A stretch of 64,000 nucleotides of DNA, from positions 612,190 through 676,189 of the forward strand of contig JAAOMT010000494.1 of the NCBI GenBank assembly GCA_016748015.1, given 5' to 3'. The notes beneath the pieces were generated by a model that was not told the DNA's origin, ran no database searches, and saw only the letters and a program-made list of their open reading frames with translations. The position numbers and the translations under genes were made by a program. The stretch's first letter is position 1. Each line of letters begins with the position of its first letter. Positions 1 through 11,741 of this stretch are shown here, piece by piece. The stretch is from Geosiphon pyriformis (lineage: Eukaryota; Glomeromycota; Glomeromycetes; Archaeosporales; Geosiphonaceae).

Positions 1-1740
1 AGATTAGAGATTGGGACATACTTTGTGAAGGAAAGGTTAATAATGCAAACAAATCCAAGTTTATTCGAAAATTTATGTAGCCAGACTCCGTCTCTCAAAT
101 ATCAAGATTGTTTCCCTGATCCAAAAGAAAAATCAATAAAGTCAGGATGTTAGTCAAGGTTTTAAAATATTTTATGAAAATGGTATATTAGAGTTGTGGA
201 AAAACGTAATAAATAAGTTTATCTATCCAACATCTATAACTAGACCGTGTAGCACGGGAAAATTCTTTGTACTATGGTGCATATTACCTTAACTCACATA
301 TTTTAAGATCTGAATTCAAAATGCTAAGGCATCTTATGCAGTATAAGGAGACAAAAACTATCAAACTTGTTTCTCCTTTTAACAATTGAACAAGTATTGA
401 TAGAGTTATAATATTTTAAAATTACTTTCTTTTATATAGCTAATAAACAAATTAGATCTTTTACTACAGGTCATATGAAAAGGTCATGTGTATATTATTT
501 TGTGTAATTGGTCAAAAATATAAATGTATATTGTATATACTTTGAGTAATATAATAGTTTCATCTTTTTTTCATATCAATAGCTTTCTAAATACAAAATG
601 TTTTATTTATATGTATAATTTTATATTTATGTGCTAATTATTTTTATTTATTTGATTAGAAATAAAAAGGCTCAAAATATGAAAAAAAGACAAAAAGAAT
701 TAAAAGTAAAGACAATATTACAACTATTATATTGTAAAGATAAATAACTAGATGAAAATAAAGATATAATTTCAAATACAAAACTTGATTCTTTGATTTA
801 TAAAAATAAACAAAAACTTTTGAAATAGAAAGATTCAGTTAGATATTATCTAAGGAAAGCATATACAAGTAAATCTCAAAGCAGTCTAAAATACAAAAGA
901 AAAATAGAAAAGAAGTATATACAAATTGCAAAAACATACAAGTCAATTACCACTTTTTTTGCTTCTATAATTTTTTATCAAGACAAAAAACCAGAATTAG
1001 CAATTATAAAAAAGAAAAAAAATAAAATCAATTGCAATATAAAAAAAAACTTAGTATTTTACATAATAAACAAAAATATCAAGCTTTATTCTTAAGCACT
1101 TTTGATTATTTTTGTATATAGTACTTAATTTTATACTTTATAAATATATTAAATAGAGAAAACAAAGTCAAGAATAACAGTTATATTGTATTTTTTGTTC
1201 TTAAAAAACAAAAAAATTAGAAAAATAAATAGGCTGCTCATTATTTATACAAATAAACAGACTATTTTTTTTTTATAGCCAATTTTTTCCAAGATTTAAG
1301 ACAAGCATATTAAGCATACTTTATTGTTTATAAATAAAAACATTAAAAAAAACATGCTTAAAATGGTTTCATAATGCAAAATTTAAGGACTGAAAAGTAT
1401 TATTGTTATAAGTCTTTTTTTGTAACAAGATTATTCTACAATACTTCAATATTAATAATTGTTATGTTTTAAAATCTACTATAATTCAAGATATGCAAAA
1501 ATAAAATTATATATTTTGCAAAAATAGACAAAACATTTATTATAATAAATACAAACAGAAGAATATTATAGTATATTGTCAAATATTTACAACAAAAATA
1601 ATACAATATGCTCAATTTATAAAGTTATTTGAACCAAAAAATAAGGAATTAATAATACTAATAATTTTAGATTTACTTATTAATTCTATATAATATGTTT
1701 TAGTCACTTATGATAAGACATACTTTTATGTTTTTAATAA
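1..1740. other. AT-rich stretch without recognisable gene
   Basis: I see no open frame of useful length, no RNA gene and no clear LTR here. From about 550 onward the sequence is extremely AT-rich with many A and T runs, as expected of decayed transposon or intergenic DNA. The first 400 bases are slightly less AT-biased but show no protein motif in any frame. The right edge is set by the start of the family B LTR fragment at about 1741. Confidence 0.6.
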
Positions 1741-1928
1741 TATTATAAATAATTATTTAAAGTATTAAAACAAATAACAAACTCATAATTTAGTGCTCAA
1801 TAACTGTTGATATTGGTAATTTCTAAAGATTTTGAAGTCTAAAAGTTTTTGTTGAGTTTTTTGTATAATAAACAGAAATTTAATTAATAGTTTCTTCCAT
1901 AAATTTTTTTCTTTAACATAATGGTCAG
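1741..1928 (-). repeat. Left fragment of family B LTR (element B3)
   Basis: This piece is the reverse complement of the 3' end of the family B LTR at 46100-46836; both share the stretch reading GATATTGGTAATTTCTAAA on the plus strand. It is separated from the rest of the same LTR (17279-17870) by the insertion of element A1. The two pieces together make about 780 bp, which is the length expected of a family B LTR. The bases next to A1 (TCAG here, CCAG at 17279-17282) look like a 4-bp target duplication with one transition. Confidence 0.7.
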
Positions 1929-2900
1929 TATTACCAGAAGTTTTTGGTCTTTTTTTTTAAATGTTGTTAATGTTTATTTGTTGTTAATTTCACATTTTTT
2001 GAAAGCAGTTGAACCTTCAATAACTGAATTTATTTTTAAATTATCTCCTATAATTTGAACTACTGGACTTATAAGTGGAATAACCAATTCCTTGCCAGTT
2101 ATTTTATGTAGTTACATTTTAGTAAATGTTAACTCTTTTCCAAAAATTGCTTTTCTGGAAGCTCATTAAAAATGTGTAGTTACTTTGTGGTGAAAGTTAA
2201 CTCTTCTACAGGAATTTTGTCTGTAAACTATCTTAATAATTATGATAAAAAAATAAAAAAAAATAAGAGAAATGTAAAAAAAACAGAATTTTAACAAGGG
2301 AAACGTTTTTTATTCAGGCCTGGAGTCACTAACAGATTACTGAAATTGATAACTAATCAATTTCAAAATGTTAGTTGTGTTGAAGGAATTTCAAGTGTAA
2401 TAATCAAAAAATTTGGTTTTCGAATATTTAATTTTTATTTGATATGTGTAAAAAATGATTTGTTTTAATTAAGATATCTAAAGTAAGATACTATGATAAG
2501 ATATTATGAGAAAATATATTTTCTTGAAGAAAGAAGCTCTTCTTTTATACAACTTGTTGTAGTACTAGTCTTTGAACTTGCACTTTTTTCTTTGCTCTAA
2601 TTTTAGTAAACTAAAGATACATTTTGGTAAACTACAAATTATTTTTACAAACTATTGATTATTTCGGCCAATTTTCATCAATTTTAGCGAATTTTGACTA
2701 TATTAAATGATTCAGAATATTGTGTAATTTGATTATCTTAATTTCTATGATACAAATCAGGTTATTGATTAAGTAATAATATTTAATAATTTGATTAAAT
2801 AATAAGTAATAATCGAAATAATACTAATATATATTAATTAATAATAGGAATTATAAGAGTAATTTCATGCTAATTAATAGCTAAAATTTTACTAGTAACA
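1929..2900 (-). repeat. 3' LTR of element A1
   Basis: About 972 bp, ending in TAACA at 2900 directly after the orf3 stop region; the outer end TATTACC is a mutated TGTTACC. It aligns throughout with the LTRs at 6248, 10767, 16319, 31699, 35827 and 41580. It contains the family hairpin (TTGAAATTG/CAATTTCAA, near 2340) and decayed copies of the 20-bp-spaced array near 2610-2700. Confidence 0.88.
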
Positions 2901-3587
2901 TAATCTTCTCCTCAAGACTGAGCTCTGTCAAAGTCCAAGCACTATCTGTAATATTAAGATAGTAATTCAAGATAATTAAAGTAATTTGGTCTGAAATTGT
3001 TGAAATTTTAGTTCTGTAAACTTCTCAATGTATTGAATTTTTATTGAATAAAGTATTAGATTTTGTAGAATGTTTTTACAAGTGTTAAATAAATTATAGA
3101 GTCTCAATGCTGCTCTAAGTTTGTAGTAAGTGTTTGTTGGTCCAGCTGCTGTCTTGAATTCATTGTGAATTTGTTTTTATATGGCTTCAAAAGTAATGTT
3201 TGTTACTTCAAGTTCCAGTTTTCGTTTATAAAGTGTTTTTCCAATATGAAAATATTTATATATAAGAGTATGTTTATTGTTCTGTTCATTGAAAAATAAT
3301 AAAAGTTTTTGTTAAATTATAGCATTTGGTGAAATGTCAATAGGAGCAAATAAAAGGTTTTCTTTTAGTGCTTGCTTCAAAAGTTCTGGTAACTAAATTC
3401 CAAAATAACTTCTTGTGTTTCTTCTATAAAAGTGATAATTCTGTAAATTGTTTACTACTGGAGCTGTAGTTTTTTTCTGAATGTAATTAATTTGACTTCT
3501 ATTAATTGTTATGGATAAGTCAGGAAGTGTTTTTAAGACTAACATTAATTTTTGAAATATTTGTTAAATATTTCAAGGAATGATTAT
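2881..3587 (-). pseudogene. orf3 of element A1 (degraded)
   Basis: Broken copy of the accessory ORF found between integrase and the 3' LTR in family A. It is collinear with the intact 235-codon frame at 7176-7883. The start codon has become ATA and an early arginine codon has become TGA. Further stops follow, and the frame ends inside the LTR as in the other copies. I do not recognise the product; see the intact copy in A2 for a description. Confidence 0.75.
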
Positions 3588-3747
3588 GATAAAAATGACT
3601 AACTAACAAAATTTTGAAAAAAAATAAAAAAAATTATTTTTGAGTATAGGGTTTTATTTGTTTTTGAATTTGAGTGTTTTTTGTAAGTATTTACTATTTT
3701 TGTTTTATGTCTTGTGTATTTTAAAAGGGTTATTGTAAAATATTAAA

Positions 3748-5155
3748 TTAAGTGTTCAAGTTTGGTTGTTGTTTTATTATAACTATTGGTTCTAAATTTT
3801 GGGAAATATTTTCAGGATTAATTAAAAGGGAATATGTACTAATTTGTAAAATTAATGGTTCAGAATTGTTTTTGAAACAATAGTGTTTCAATTGATCTCT
3901 ATGTGCAACTTTTGCTAGTACTTTATTATTAAGTCTTAACTTGTATAATCTATTGCCTAAAATTTCGTGAATATAAAATAGGCCATCCTATTTATGTTCA
4001 AATTTTCCACTCTATTGTTTTTCAATCTTAGTTCTGTGTAAGAAAACTTTATTTTCAACTTTAAATTTGTTGGTAACTAATGACAGTTTGTTATCATGTT
4101 TTTCTTTTTGTTGAGTTTGGGAGTGTTTAATATGAATGGTTGCTATCTGTCTTTTTTCTTCTAGTATACTAAAAAGAGTGTAGACTTTTCTCTGAAGTGT
4201 TTCTTAAAAGTTTTTCTCATTAATTGGTTGCACTGGGTATGTTTCCACTGTAAAATTAATTGGTAATATTGCTGTCTTTCCATAAGTAAGATCAAATAGT
4301 ATGTGTTTCATAGTATTTTGTTTTAGCATTCTATAAACTAGTAACACTGATGGAATAAATATATCCCATTTTTGCTCAAAATTTGTTGAGACTTTGGCTA
4401 AAGATTCACACAATGTTCTGTTAAAACATTCTACAAGTCTATTTGTTTGGGAGTAATAAGATAATGATAGAGGTTTTTTAACATTGAATTGTTCACAAAT
4501 TTTTTGTATCAAGTTGTTTACAAAATGTGTTTTTTGATTAAATAAAAGTTCAATTGAACATTTATGTCTACAAATAATGTCTTTTTAGATGAAATTTGCT
4601 ACTGATTTTACATCTGTTCTTTGGATGGTTTTAATTTCAGGCTATTTGGTAAGATAATCTATTACAACTGCAATATAATAATTTTCTTGGTTTTTGATAG
4701 GTAATGGTCTGATTAAATCAATTCCAACTCTGTCAAAAGGTTGTCCAACTTTGATTAGATTTAGAGATTCTGTAGAGCAAGTTTCTTTTCTTTTTTGACA
4801 ACTATTACAAGATTCTATATATTGTTAAATGTCTTTTTACATGTGGAACCAAAAATAATATTCAAGTATTCTTTGAATTGTTCCATTTCTTCACAAGTAT
4901 GCTGAAAAAAAATTTGTATCCATGTTGTATAAAATTGTTTCATTTTCATTTTCATGTACTAATCTGAGTAATTGGTTTGAATATCTGTGATTTTTATAAT
5001 AGATTTTGTTGTGGTGTATGAAATATTGTTTTGATTGATGTTGTAATCGATGTTTTTTACTTGGAAACCAATTTTTTGGCATAGTAAGAGTCTCCAAATA
5101 GTTTTTAAGATTGTTGTAATTTCTGGAATCTATTATTGTTTTGTTATTTTGTTGA
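3748..5155 (-). pseudogene. Integrase of element A1 (degraded)
   Basis: Integrase region of the pol gene, read right to left. The N-terminal zinc-binding segment ends in a CNSCQ-like motif near 4790. The catalytic core follows, with the downstream part of the core carrying the NRTLCESLAK motif at about 4400. The C-terminal part resembles the usual gypsy DNA-binding tail (KVGNK.FLHKTK-like). Stops and frame changes are scattered along it; the longest surviving frame is 4204-4512. Compare the better copies at 8041-9743 and 39291-40730. Confidence 0.8.
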
Positions 5156-6247
5156 TAGGTTGGTAAGTTATAGTAGAATTGTTGTTGGTGTTAATCTTGT
5201 CTCATTCTTGAAAGGCTGTTAATATTAGTGTGTAGTTTTCCTGGTTTGTGGTGTATAATATATTTGTAGTTTGCTAGGAAGTTATTTCATTAAGACTGTT
5301 TGGCATTTTGTTTGGTTTTCTTTTTGTTGAGCCATTTGAGACCAATATTGTTAGTTATAATATCAAATTCTTTTCTATTTTTCAGGTATTGTTGAAAGTG
5401 TTTAAGAGCCTAAATGACTGCAGCAGCTTCTAATTCAGTTGAGTTATACTTGAGTTCTGTTGGTTTGAGTGTTCTATTGACATAGGCAATGACTTGTTCC
5501 TGGCCATTTTTATCTAATTGTAATAAGATAACACCAAATACTGTATGTAAAACATTAGTGGCTAGTTGGAACTATTTGTTAAAGTTTGGGTAAACAAAAA
5601 CTGGGGCTGTTGTCAATTTTGTTTTGAAAGTTTTAAAAGCTTTCTGTTGTTCCTCAGTCCATTGATATAACATGTTTTTGTTGATAAGATAATTAAGTGG
5701 TCTGGTAATTTCTGAGAATTTTTTTATGAATTTTTGATAATAGAAGGTTAATTTTACAAATCCTTGTAGCTCTGTGGTATTTTTGAAAGTTTAAAAGTTT
5801 TTGACAGCACTGATTGTTTCAAGATTTGGTTTGACTCCATTTTTGTTGACAATGTGTTCAAGAAAAATTAAACTTGTTTTTCCAAAGTAACACTTCTCAA
5901 TGTTCAATTTCAATCCTGCTTTCTGTAATCATTGAAAAACTTCTTGCAGGTGGATAAGATAAGCTTCAAAGCTTAGTGAGTACATATTAGTGTTATCAAG
6001 ATAGACAACTACTGATTGCCATAAAAGTCCTTCATATACAACATCTATGAATTGCTGAAATATTGCTGGTATATTGCAGAGTTCAAAAGACATAACATTG
6101 AACTCATAGTTTCTTTTTTAGATGGTAAATGCTGTTTTGGGTCCATTTTGACTTGTCAGTATCCACTTTTCAAGTCTAAAGTTGAGAAGAATTTGGCTTT
6201 TCCTAGAGCATCTAATATGTTATTAATTCTTGGAAGAGAGTAGACAT
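5156..6247 (-). pseudogene. Reverse transcriptase C-terminal half and RNase H of element A1
   Basis: Right to left this holds the second half of reverse transcriptase and the RNase H domain. The catalytic YLDD box reads YLDN near 6000, a G-to-A change in the second aspartate. RNase H shows the TELEAAAVI segment around 5420-5450. The reading frame is cut at 6247 by insertion of A2; the N-terminal half continues at 11742. The sequence before and after the insertion joins at the conserved DVYPLPRI motif, which proves the two halves were one gene. Confidence 0.82.
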
Positions 6248-7195
6248 TGTTACCAGAGGTTTTTGGTCTCTTTTCTTAAATGTTGGTAATGTTGATTTGC
6301 TGTGAATTCACATTTTCAGGAAGTAGTTGGACCTCCAGTAACTGAATTTACTTTCAAATTATCTTCTATAATTTGAACTGCTGGGCTTATAAGTGGAATG
6401 GCCAATTCCGTGCCAGTTACTTTGTGTAGTTACGTTGTAGTAAATGTCAACTCTTTTCCAGGAATTGCTTGTCTAGAAGCTCACTAAAATGTGTAGTTAT
6501 TTTACTGTAAAAGTCAACTCTTCTACAGGAATCTCGTCTGTAGGCTACCCTAATGATTGTAATAAGAAAATAAAATAAAATAAAAGAAATATAAAAGAAA
6601 TAGAATTTTTTCAAAAGAAACGTTTTCTATCCAGACCTGGAGTTACTAACAGTTTATTGAAATTGGTAGCTAATCAATTTCAAAATGTTAGTTGTGTTGA
6701 GGGAATTTCAAGTATAATAATTTAAGGATTTGGTTTTTGAATATTTAATTTTTATTTGAAATGTGTAAAAAGTAATTTGTTTCAATTAAGATATCTAAAG
6801 TAGGATACTATAGTAAGATACTATGAGAAGATATATTTTCTTGAAGAGAAAAGCTCTTTTTTTATACAACTTGTTGTAGTATTAGTCTTTGAACTTGCAC
6901 TTTTCTCTTTTCTACAATTTGGGTGAACTAAAGATACATTTCGGCAAACTACAAGTTATTTTTATGAATTATTGATTATTTCGGCGAATTTTGACTATAT
7001 TAAATGGTTCAGAGTATTGTGTAATTTGATCATCTTAATTTCTATAGTACAAATCGAATTATTGATTGAGTAATAATATTTGATAATTTGGCTAATTAAT
7101 AAGTTATAATCGAAATAATAATAATATATTACTTAATAATAAGAATTATGAAAATAATTTCATGCTAATTAATAGCTAAAATTCCACTGGTAACA
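6248..7195 (-). repeat. 3' LTR of element A2
   Basis: 948 bp from TGTTACC to GGTAACA; the terminal inverted hexamers TGTTAC/GTAACA are intact. The end of orf3 overlaps its inner edge. It carries the family hairpin near 6660 and the spaced array near 6910-6990, with one unit fewer than its partner at 10767, which explains the 23-bp length difference. Confidence 0.92.
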
Positions 7196-7883
7196 TAATC
7201 TTCTTCTCAAGACTGAGCTCTGTCAAAGTCCAAGCACTATCTGTAATGTCAAGATAATGGTCCAAAATAATTGAAGTGATTTGGTCTGAAAATTGTTGAA
7301 ATTTCAGTTTTGTGAGTTTGCCAATATATTGAACTTTCATTGGTTGCAGTATTGGATTTTGTAGGACATTTTCACAAGTGTTGAACAAATCATAGAGTCT
7401 AAAAGCTGCTCTAAGTTTGTAGCGAGTGTTTGTTAGGCCAGCTGCTGCCTTAAATTCATTGTGAATTTGTTTTTGTACAGTCTCAAGAGTAATGTTGGTT
7501 GCTTCAAGTTCTGGTTTTCGTTCATAAAGTGTTTTTCCAATATGAAAATATCTATATATAGGGGTATATTCATTGTTCTGTTCATTAAGGAATAGTAGAA
7601 GTTTTTGTTGCAATGTGGCATTTGGTGAGATGTCAATAGGGACAATTAAAAGATTTTCTTTCAATACTTGCTTCAAAAGTTCTGGTAATCTATTTCCAGA
7701 GTGACTTCTTGTTTTTTTTCTATAGAGGTAATAGTTCTGAGAATTATTTACTACTGGGGCTGTGGTTTCTTTCTGAATGTAATTAATTTGACTTTCATTA
7801 ATTGTTATGAATAAATCAAAAAGTGTTTTCAAGGCTAACATTAATTTTTGGGATATTTGTTGAATATTTCGAGGAATAATCAT
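7176..7883 (-). CDS. orf3, accessory protein of family A retrotransposon (unknown function)
   Basis: An open frame of 235 codons from ATG at 7883 to TAG at 7176, the last codons lying inside the 3' LTR. It sits about 160 bp downstream of integrase. I recognise no known domain. The protein looks largely helical and soluble, with no signal peptide or membrane segment. It contains a central IGKTLYERKPELE segment and a C-terminal TDSAWTLTELSLEKK segment. Collinear 708-bp copies exist in A1 (degraded) and A4 (40892-41599), and diverged relatives lie at the same place in family C and perhaps family B. Conservation of length and position argues for a real gene; an envelope is unlikely because no membrane anchor is visible. 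A role in particle assembly or nucleic-acid binding is a guess only. Confidence 0.7.
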   Translation of the reverse strand: MIIPRNIQQISQKLMLALKTLFDLFITINESQINYIQKETTAPVVNNSQNYYLYRKKTRSHSGNRLPELLKQVLKENLLIVPIDISPNATLQQKLLLFLNEQNNEYTPIYRYFHIGKTLYERKPELEATNITLETVQKQIHNEFKAAAGLTNTRYKLRAAFRLYDLFNTCENVLQNPILQPMKVQYIGKLTKLKFQQFSDQITSIILDHYLDITDSAWTLTELSLEKKIMLPVEF

Positions 7884-8040
7884 GATAAAATGACTAATTA
7901 ATAAAGAAAAAGAATAAAAAAAAATATTTTTGGGTATAGGGTTTTTATTTGTTTTTGGGTTTGAATGTTTCTTGTGATTATTTACTATTTTTGTTTTATA
8001 TTTTGTCTATATTTTTAAAAGGATTATTATAAATATTAAA

Positions 8041-9743
8041 TTAAGTGTTCAAGTTTTGTTGTTTTATTATAACTATTGGTTCTAAATTTCGGAGAATATC
8101 TTCAGGATTAATTAAAGAGGAATGTGTACTAATTTGTGGAATTAATGATTCAGGATTGTTTCTAGAATGATAGTGTTTTAATCTATCTCCATGTGCAACT
8201 TTTACTAGTACTTTGTCATCAAGTCTTAACTTGTATGATCCATTGCCTAAAATTTCGTGAATATAAAATGGTCCATCCCATTTATGTTCAAATTTTCCAC
8301 TCCATTGTTTTTCAGTCTTAGTTTTGTGTAAGAAAACTTTATTTCCAACCTTAAATTCGTTGGTAATTGGTGGCAGTTTGTTGTCATGTCTTTCTTTTTG
8401 TAGGGCTTGGGAATGTTTAATATGAGTGGCTGCTATGTGTTTCTTTCCTTTCAATGTGCTAAAAAGAGTGTAGGCTCTTCTTTGGAGTGTTTCTTGGAAG
8501 TTTTCTTTATTAATTGGTTGCACTGGATATGTTTCTACTGTGAAATTAATTGGTAATGTTGCTGTCCTTCCATAAGTAAGATCAAATAGTGTGTGTTTTA
8601 TAGTATTTTGTTTTAGTGTTCTGTATACTAGTAACACTAATGGAATAAAGATATCTCATTTTTGCTCAAAATTTGTTGAAACTTTGGCTAAAGATTCACA
8701 CAATGTTCTGTTGAAACATTCTACAAGTCCATTTGTTTGGGGGTAATAAGATAATAATAGAGGTCTTTTGACATTGAATCATTCACAAATTTTTTGTATC
8801 AAGTTGTTCACAAAATGTGTTCTTTGATCAGATAAAAGTTCAATTGGGCATCCATGTCTACAAATAATGTCTTCATAGATGAAATTTGCTACTGGTTTTG
8901 TATTTGTTCTTTGGATGGCTCTAGCTTCAGGCCATTTGGTAAGATAATCTACTGCAACTGCAATATAATGATTTCCTTGGGTTGTGATAGGTAATGATCC
9001 AACTAGATCAATTCCAACTCTGTCAAAAGGTTGTCCAACTTTGATTGGATTTAAAGGTTCTGTGGGATAAATTCCTCCTTTTCTTTGACAACTATCATAA
9101 GATTCTACATATTGTCAAATGTCTTTTTGCATGTAAGGCCAAAAATAATGTTCAAGAGTTCTTTGAATTGTTTCATCACTTCCCAAGTGTGCTGAAGACG
9201 GATCTGTGTACATGTTGTATAAAATTGTTTTTTTTTTTTCTTGTACTAATCTGAATGGTTGATTTGGATTTTTGCGATTTTTATAATAGATTTTGTTGTG
9301 GTATATGAAATATTGTTTTGATTGGTGTTGTAAACGATGTTTTTCACCTGGAGACCAATTTTCTGGCATGGTAAGGGTCTCCAAATAGTTTTTAAGATTG
9401 CTGTAGTTTCTGGGATCCATTGTTGTTTGGTTATTTTGTTGGTAGGTTGGTAAGTTATAATGGAATTGTTGTTGGTGTTAATCTTGTCTTATTCTTGAAA
9501 GGCTATCAACATTGGTGTGTAGTTTTTCTGGTTTGTGGTGTACAATATATCTGTAGTCTGCTAGAAAGTCATTCCATTGAAACTGTTTGGCACTTTGTTC
9601 AGTTTTCTTTTTATTGAGCCATTTGAGACCAATATTGTCAGTTATGATATCAAATTCTTTTCCATTCTTCAGATATTATTGAAAATGTTTAAGAGCCCAG
9701 ATAACTGCAGCCACTTCTAATTCAGTTGAGCCATATTTGAGTT
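8041..9743 (-). pseudogene. RNase H remnant and integrase of element A2
   Basis: Reading right to left, a short RNase H tail begins at the deletion junction near 9743 and runs into integrase. The zinc-binding N-terminus is represented by the HLGSDETIQRTLEHYFWPY segment around 9140-9200, but the first cysteine of the CxxC pair is tyrosine. The core follows, with the ESLAKVS region near 8680, and the C-terminal tail occupies the open frame 8041-8637 (198 codons, ending in TAA at 8041). A few stops, mostly in tryptophan or glutamine codons, interrupt it. Without reverse transcriptase and protease it could not act alone. Confidence 0.82.
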
Positions 9744-10721
9744 CGTGATAGAGGTATTGTTGTCAGTGAATTGTTGTAAGAAAGCATCTTTGAATGCTTG
9801 TCAGTTTTCAAAAGGGTTTTCCAGGTTCTCAAACCATTCTCCTGCAGTTCCTTGGAAAAAGTATGGAATTGCTTTGAGCATTCTTGTTGCATTCCAACTA
9901 TTTGCATCTCCTGCTTTCTGGACTTTGTCAAGCCATTCTTGAGGACTGGTATCATTATCTTCACTAGTAAATTCTGGAATTTTTGCAATGTAAGCAGTTG
10001 TTATTTCTTCTTTGTTTTCTGGAATTTCTTCTGGTTCTGATTCAGTTTCTTTACTTTCTAAGTTCTCTAAATGATTACTTTCGTTTTTCTGTAAGTATTC
10101 AATGATATTGGTGCTGGTTGATATTGATTCCTGCTGTTGAGTAGGATTTCTAGGTGACTGAAAATCTTCTGGTTTGGAGAAATGGTTAAGTGGTGAACTT
10201 GGTGTTTGTGTTCGAGCAAGTGAAATTGGAAATAGTGTAATAGAAAGTGGTAATTTGACACTGGTTCCTTGTTCAGGTATTTGCAAGTGTTTGGCAGTTG
10301 TCTTTGGTAGTATTGGAGTGTTTGGGGTGGTTTTTGAGTATTGTTTCACTTTTTGTTTGCCTTTGTTGCTTGTCTCTGTTTCTGATTCAAAGTCAAGAGA
10401 GTATTTGGACTGTACTGGGTATTTTTCTTCACAATACTCAATAATGTTAAAATTAAGTTCTTGAAAGTAGGTAGCAAGTGTTTTACTGTTCAGGTCTTCT
10501 GTTCCCAATTGTGAATAATGCACTAAATTATTGTAAAAATTGTTTCTGACTTCTGAGATATTGTAGTTTCCAAAAAAATAGTTGTTGAGGCGATTTTCAA
10601 TATATTGGTATACTGATTTCTTGACAACTTCAATTCCGTCTGGGATGTTGAATCTTTGTTTGCAGTGGATGTAAATTGACTAATAATACTCTAGAGTTGT
10701 TGTGTCTGGTGTGATCGCCAC
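9744..10721 (-). pseudogene. gag of element A2 (near-intact N-terminal part)
   Basis: Gag-like protein read from about 10721 down to the deletion junction. The frame from 10523 to 9801 is open for 240 codons. Only two stops break the whole stretch, a CAG-to-TAG near 10682 and a TGG-to-TGA near 9803. An acidic serine/proline-rich linker (residues with many E, K, Q) precedes the capsid-like region with the EWLDKVQKAGD and WFENLENP segments, typical of the retrotransposon gag fold that begins with a W-x-x-x-L-like motif. No ATG is found at the expected start; the conserved first codons are AAA GTG GCG. The zinc knuckle has been lost in the internal deletion. Confidence 0.8.
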
Positions 10722-10749
10722 TTTGAAGTTGTTATTGCTGTGTTATTTC

Positions 10750-10764
10750 CGTGGGAGAGCACCA
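10750..10764 (-). other. tRNA primer binding site of element A2
   Basis: Two bases inside the 5' LTR edge, the minus strand reads TGGTGCTCTCCCACG, beginning with the TGG that pairs with the CCA end of a tRNA. The first eight bases TGGTGCTC are also found at the same position in A4 and in family B. I cannot name the tRNA. Confidence 0.7.
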
Positions 10765-10766
10765 AA

Positions 10767-11737
10767 TGTTACCGGAGGTTTTTGGTCTCTTTTTTTAAAT
10801 GTTGGTAATGTTGATTTGCTGTGAATTCACGTTTTCAGGAAGTAGTTGGACCTCCAGTAACTGAATTTACTTTCAAATTATCTCCTATAATTTGAACTGC
10901 TGGGCTTATAAGTAGAATGGCCAATTCCGTGCCAGTTACTTTGTGTAGTTACGTTGTAGTAAATGTCAACTCTTTCCCAGGAATTGTTTGTCTGGAAGCT
11001 CACTAAAATGTGTAGTTACTTTACTGTGAAAGTCAACTCTTCTACAGAAATCTCATCTGTAGGCTACCCTAATGATTGTAATAAGAAAATAAAATAAAAT
11101 AAAAGAAATATAAAAGAAATAGAATTTTTTTAAGAGAAACGTTTTCTATCCAGACCTGGAGTTACTAACAGTTTATTGAAATTGGTAGCTAATCAATTTC
11201 AAAACGTTAGTTGTGTTGAGGGAATTTCAAGTGTAATAATCAAAGGATTTGTTTTTTGAATATTTAATTTTTTTTATTTGAATGTATAAAAGATGATTTG
11301 TTTCAATTAAGATATCTAAAGTAGAATGCTATGGTAAGATACTATGAGAAGATATATTTTCTTGAAGAGAGAAGCTCTTCTTTTATACAACTTGTTGTAG
11401 TACTAGTCTTTGAACTTGCACTTTTCTCTTTTCTACAATTTGGGTGAACTAAAGATACATTTCGGCAAACTACAAGTTATTTCTACAAATTATTGATTAT
11501 TTCGGCGATTTTTCCATTAATTTCGGCGAATTTTGACTATATTAAATGGTTCAGGGTATTGTGTAATTTAATCATCTTAATTTCTATAGTACAAATCGGG
11601 TTATTGATTGAGTAATAATATTTGATAATTTGGCTAATTAATAAGTAATAATCAAAATGATAATAATATATTACTTAATAATAAGAATTATGAAGATAAT
11701 TTCATGCTAATTAATAGCTAAAATTCTACTGGTAACA
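10767..11737 (-). repeat. 5' LTR of element A2
   Basis: 971 bp, TGTTACC to GGTAACA. Array units are visible at 11440-11530 with the conserved AA steps 20, 20, 21 and 21 bp apart, and the hairpin TTGAAATTG/CAATTTCAA lies near 11176-11202. Flanked on the right by the target copy ACAT at 11738-11741. Confidence 0.92.
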
Positions 11738-11741
11738 ACAT

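Larger units (their letters stand above)
6248..11737 (-). mobile_element. Element A2, internally deleted family A retrotransposon nested in A1
   Basis: A 5.49-kb family A element on the minus strand with LTRs at 6248-7195 and 10767-11737 and perfect 4-bp target duplications ACAT (6244-6247, 11738-11741). It keeps most of gag, the end of RNase H, integrase and orf3. About 4.4 kb is missing, covering gag C-terminus, protease, zinc module, dUTPase and reverse transcriptase, with a junction at about 9743. It is therefore non-autonomous. Its orf3 is fully open and its gag has only two stops, so it is among the younger insertions in the window. The tRNA primer match beside the right LTR is intact. 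Confidence 0.9.

Noticed and set aside
9420-10464. Plus-strand frames at 9420-9617, 9745-9942, 9798-10040 and 10174-10464
   Set aside because: They are antisense shadows of the A2 integrase and gag; no domain is recognisable and the codon content mirrors the minus-strand gene.
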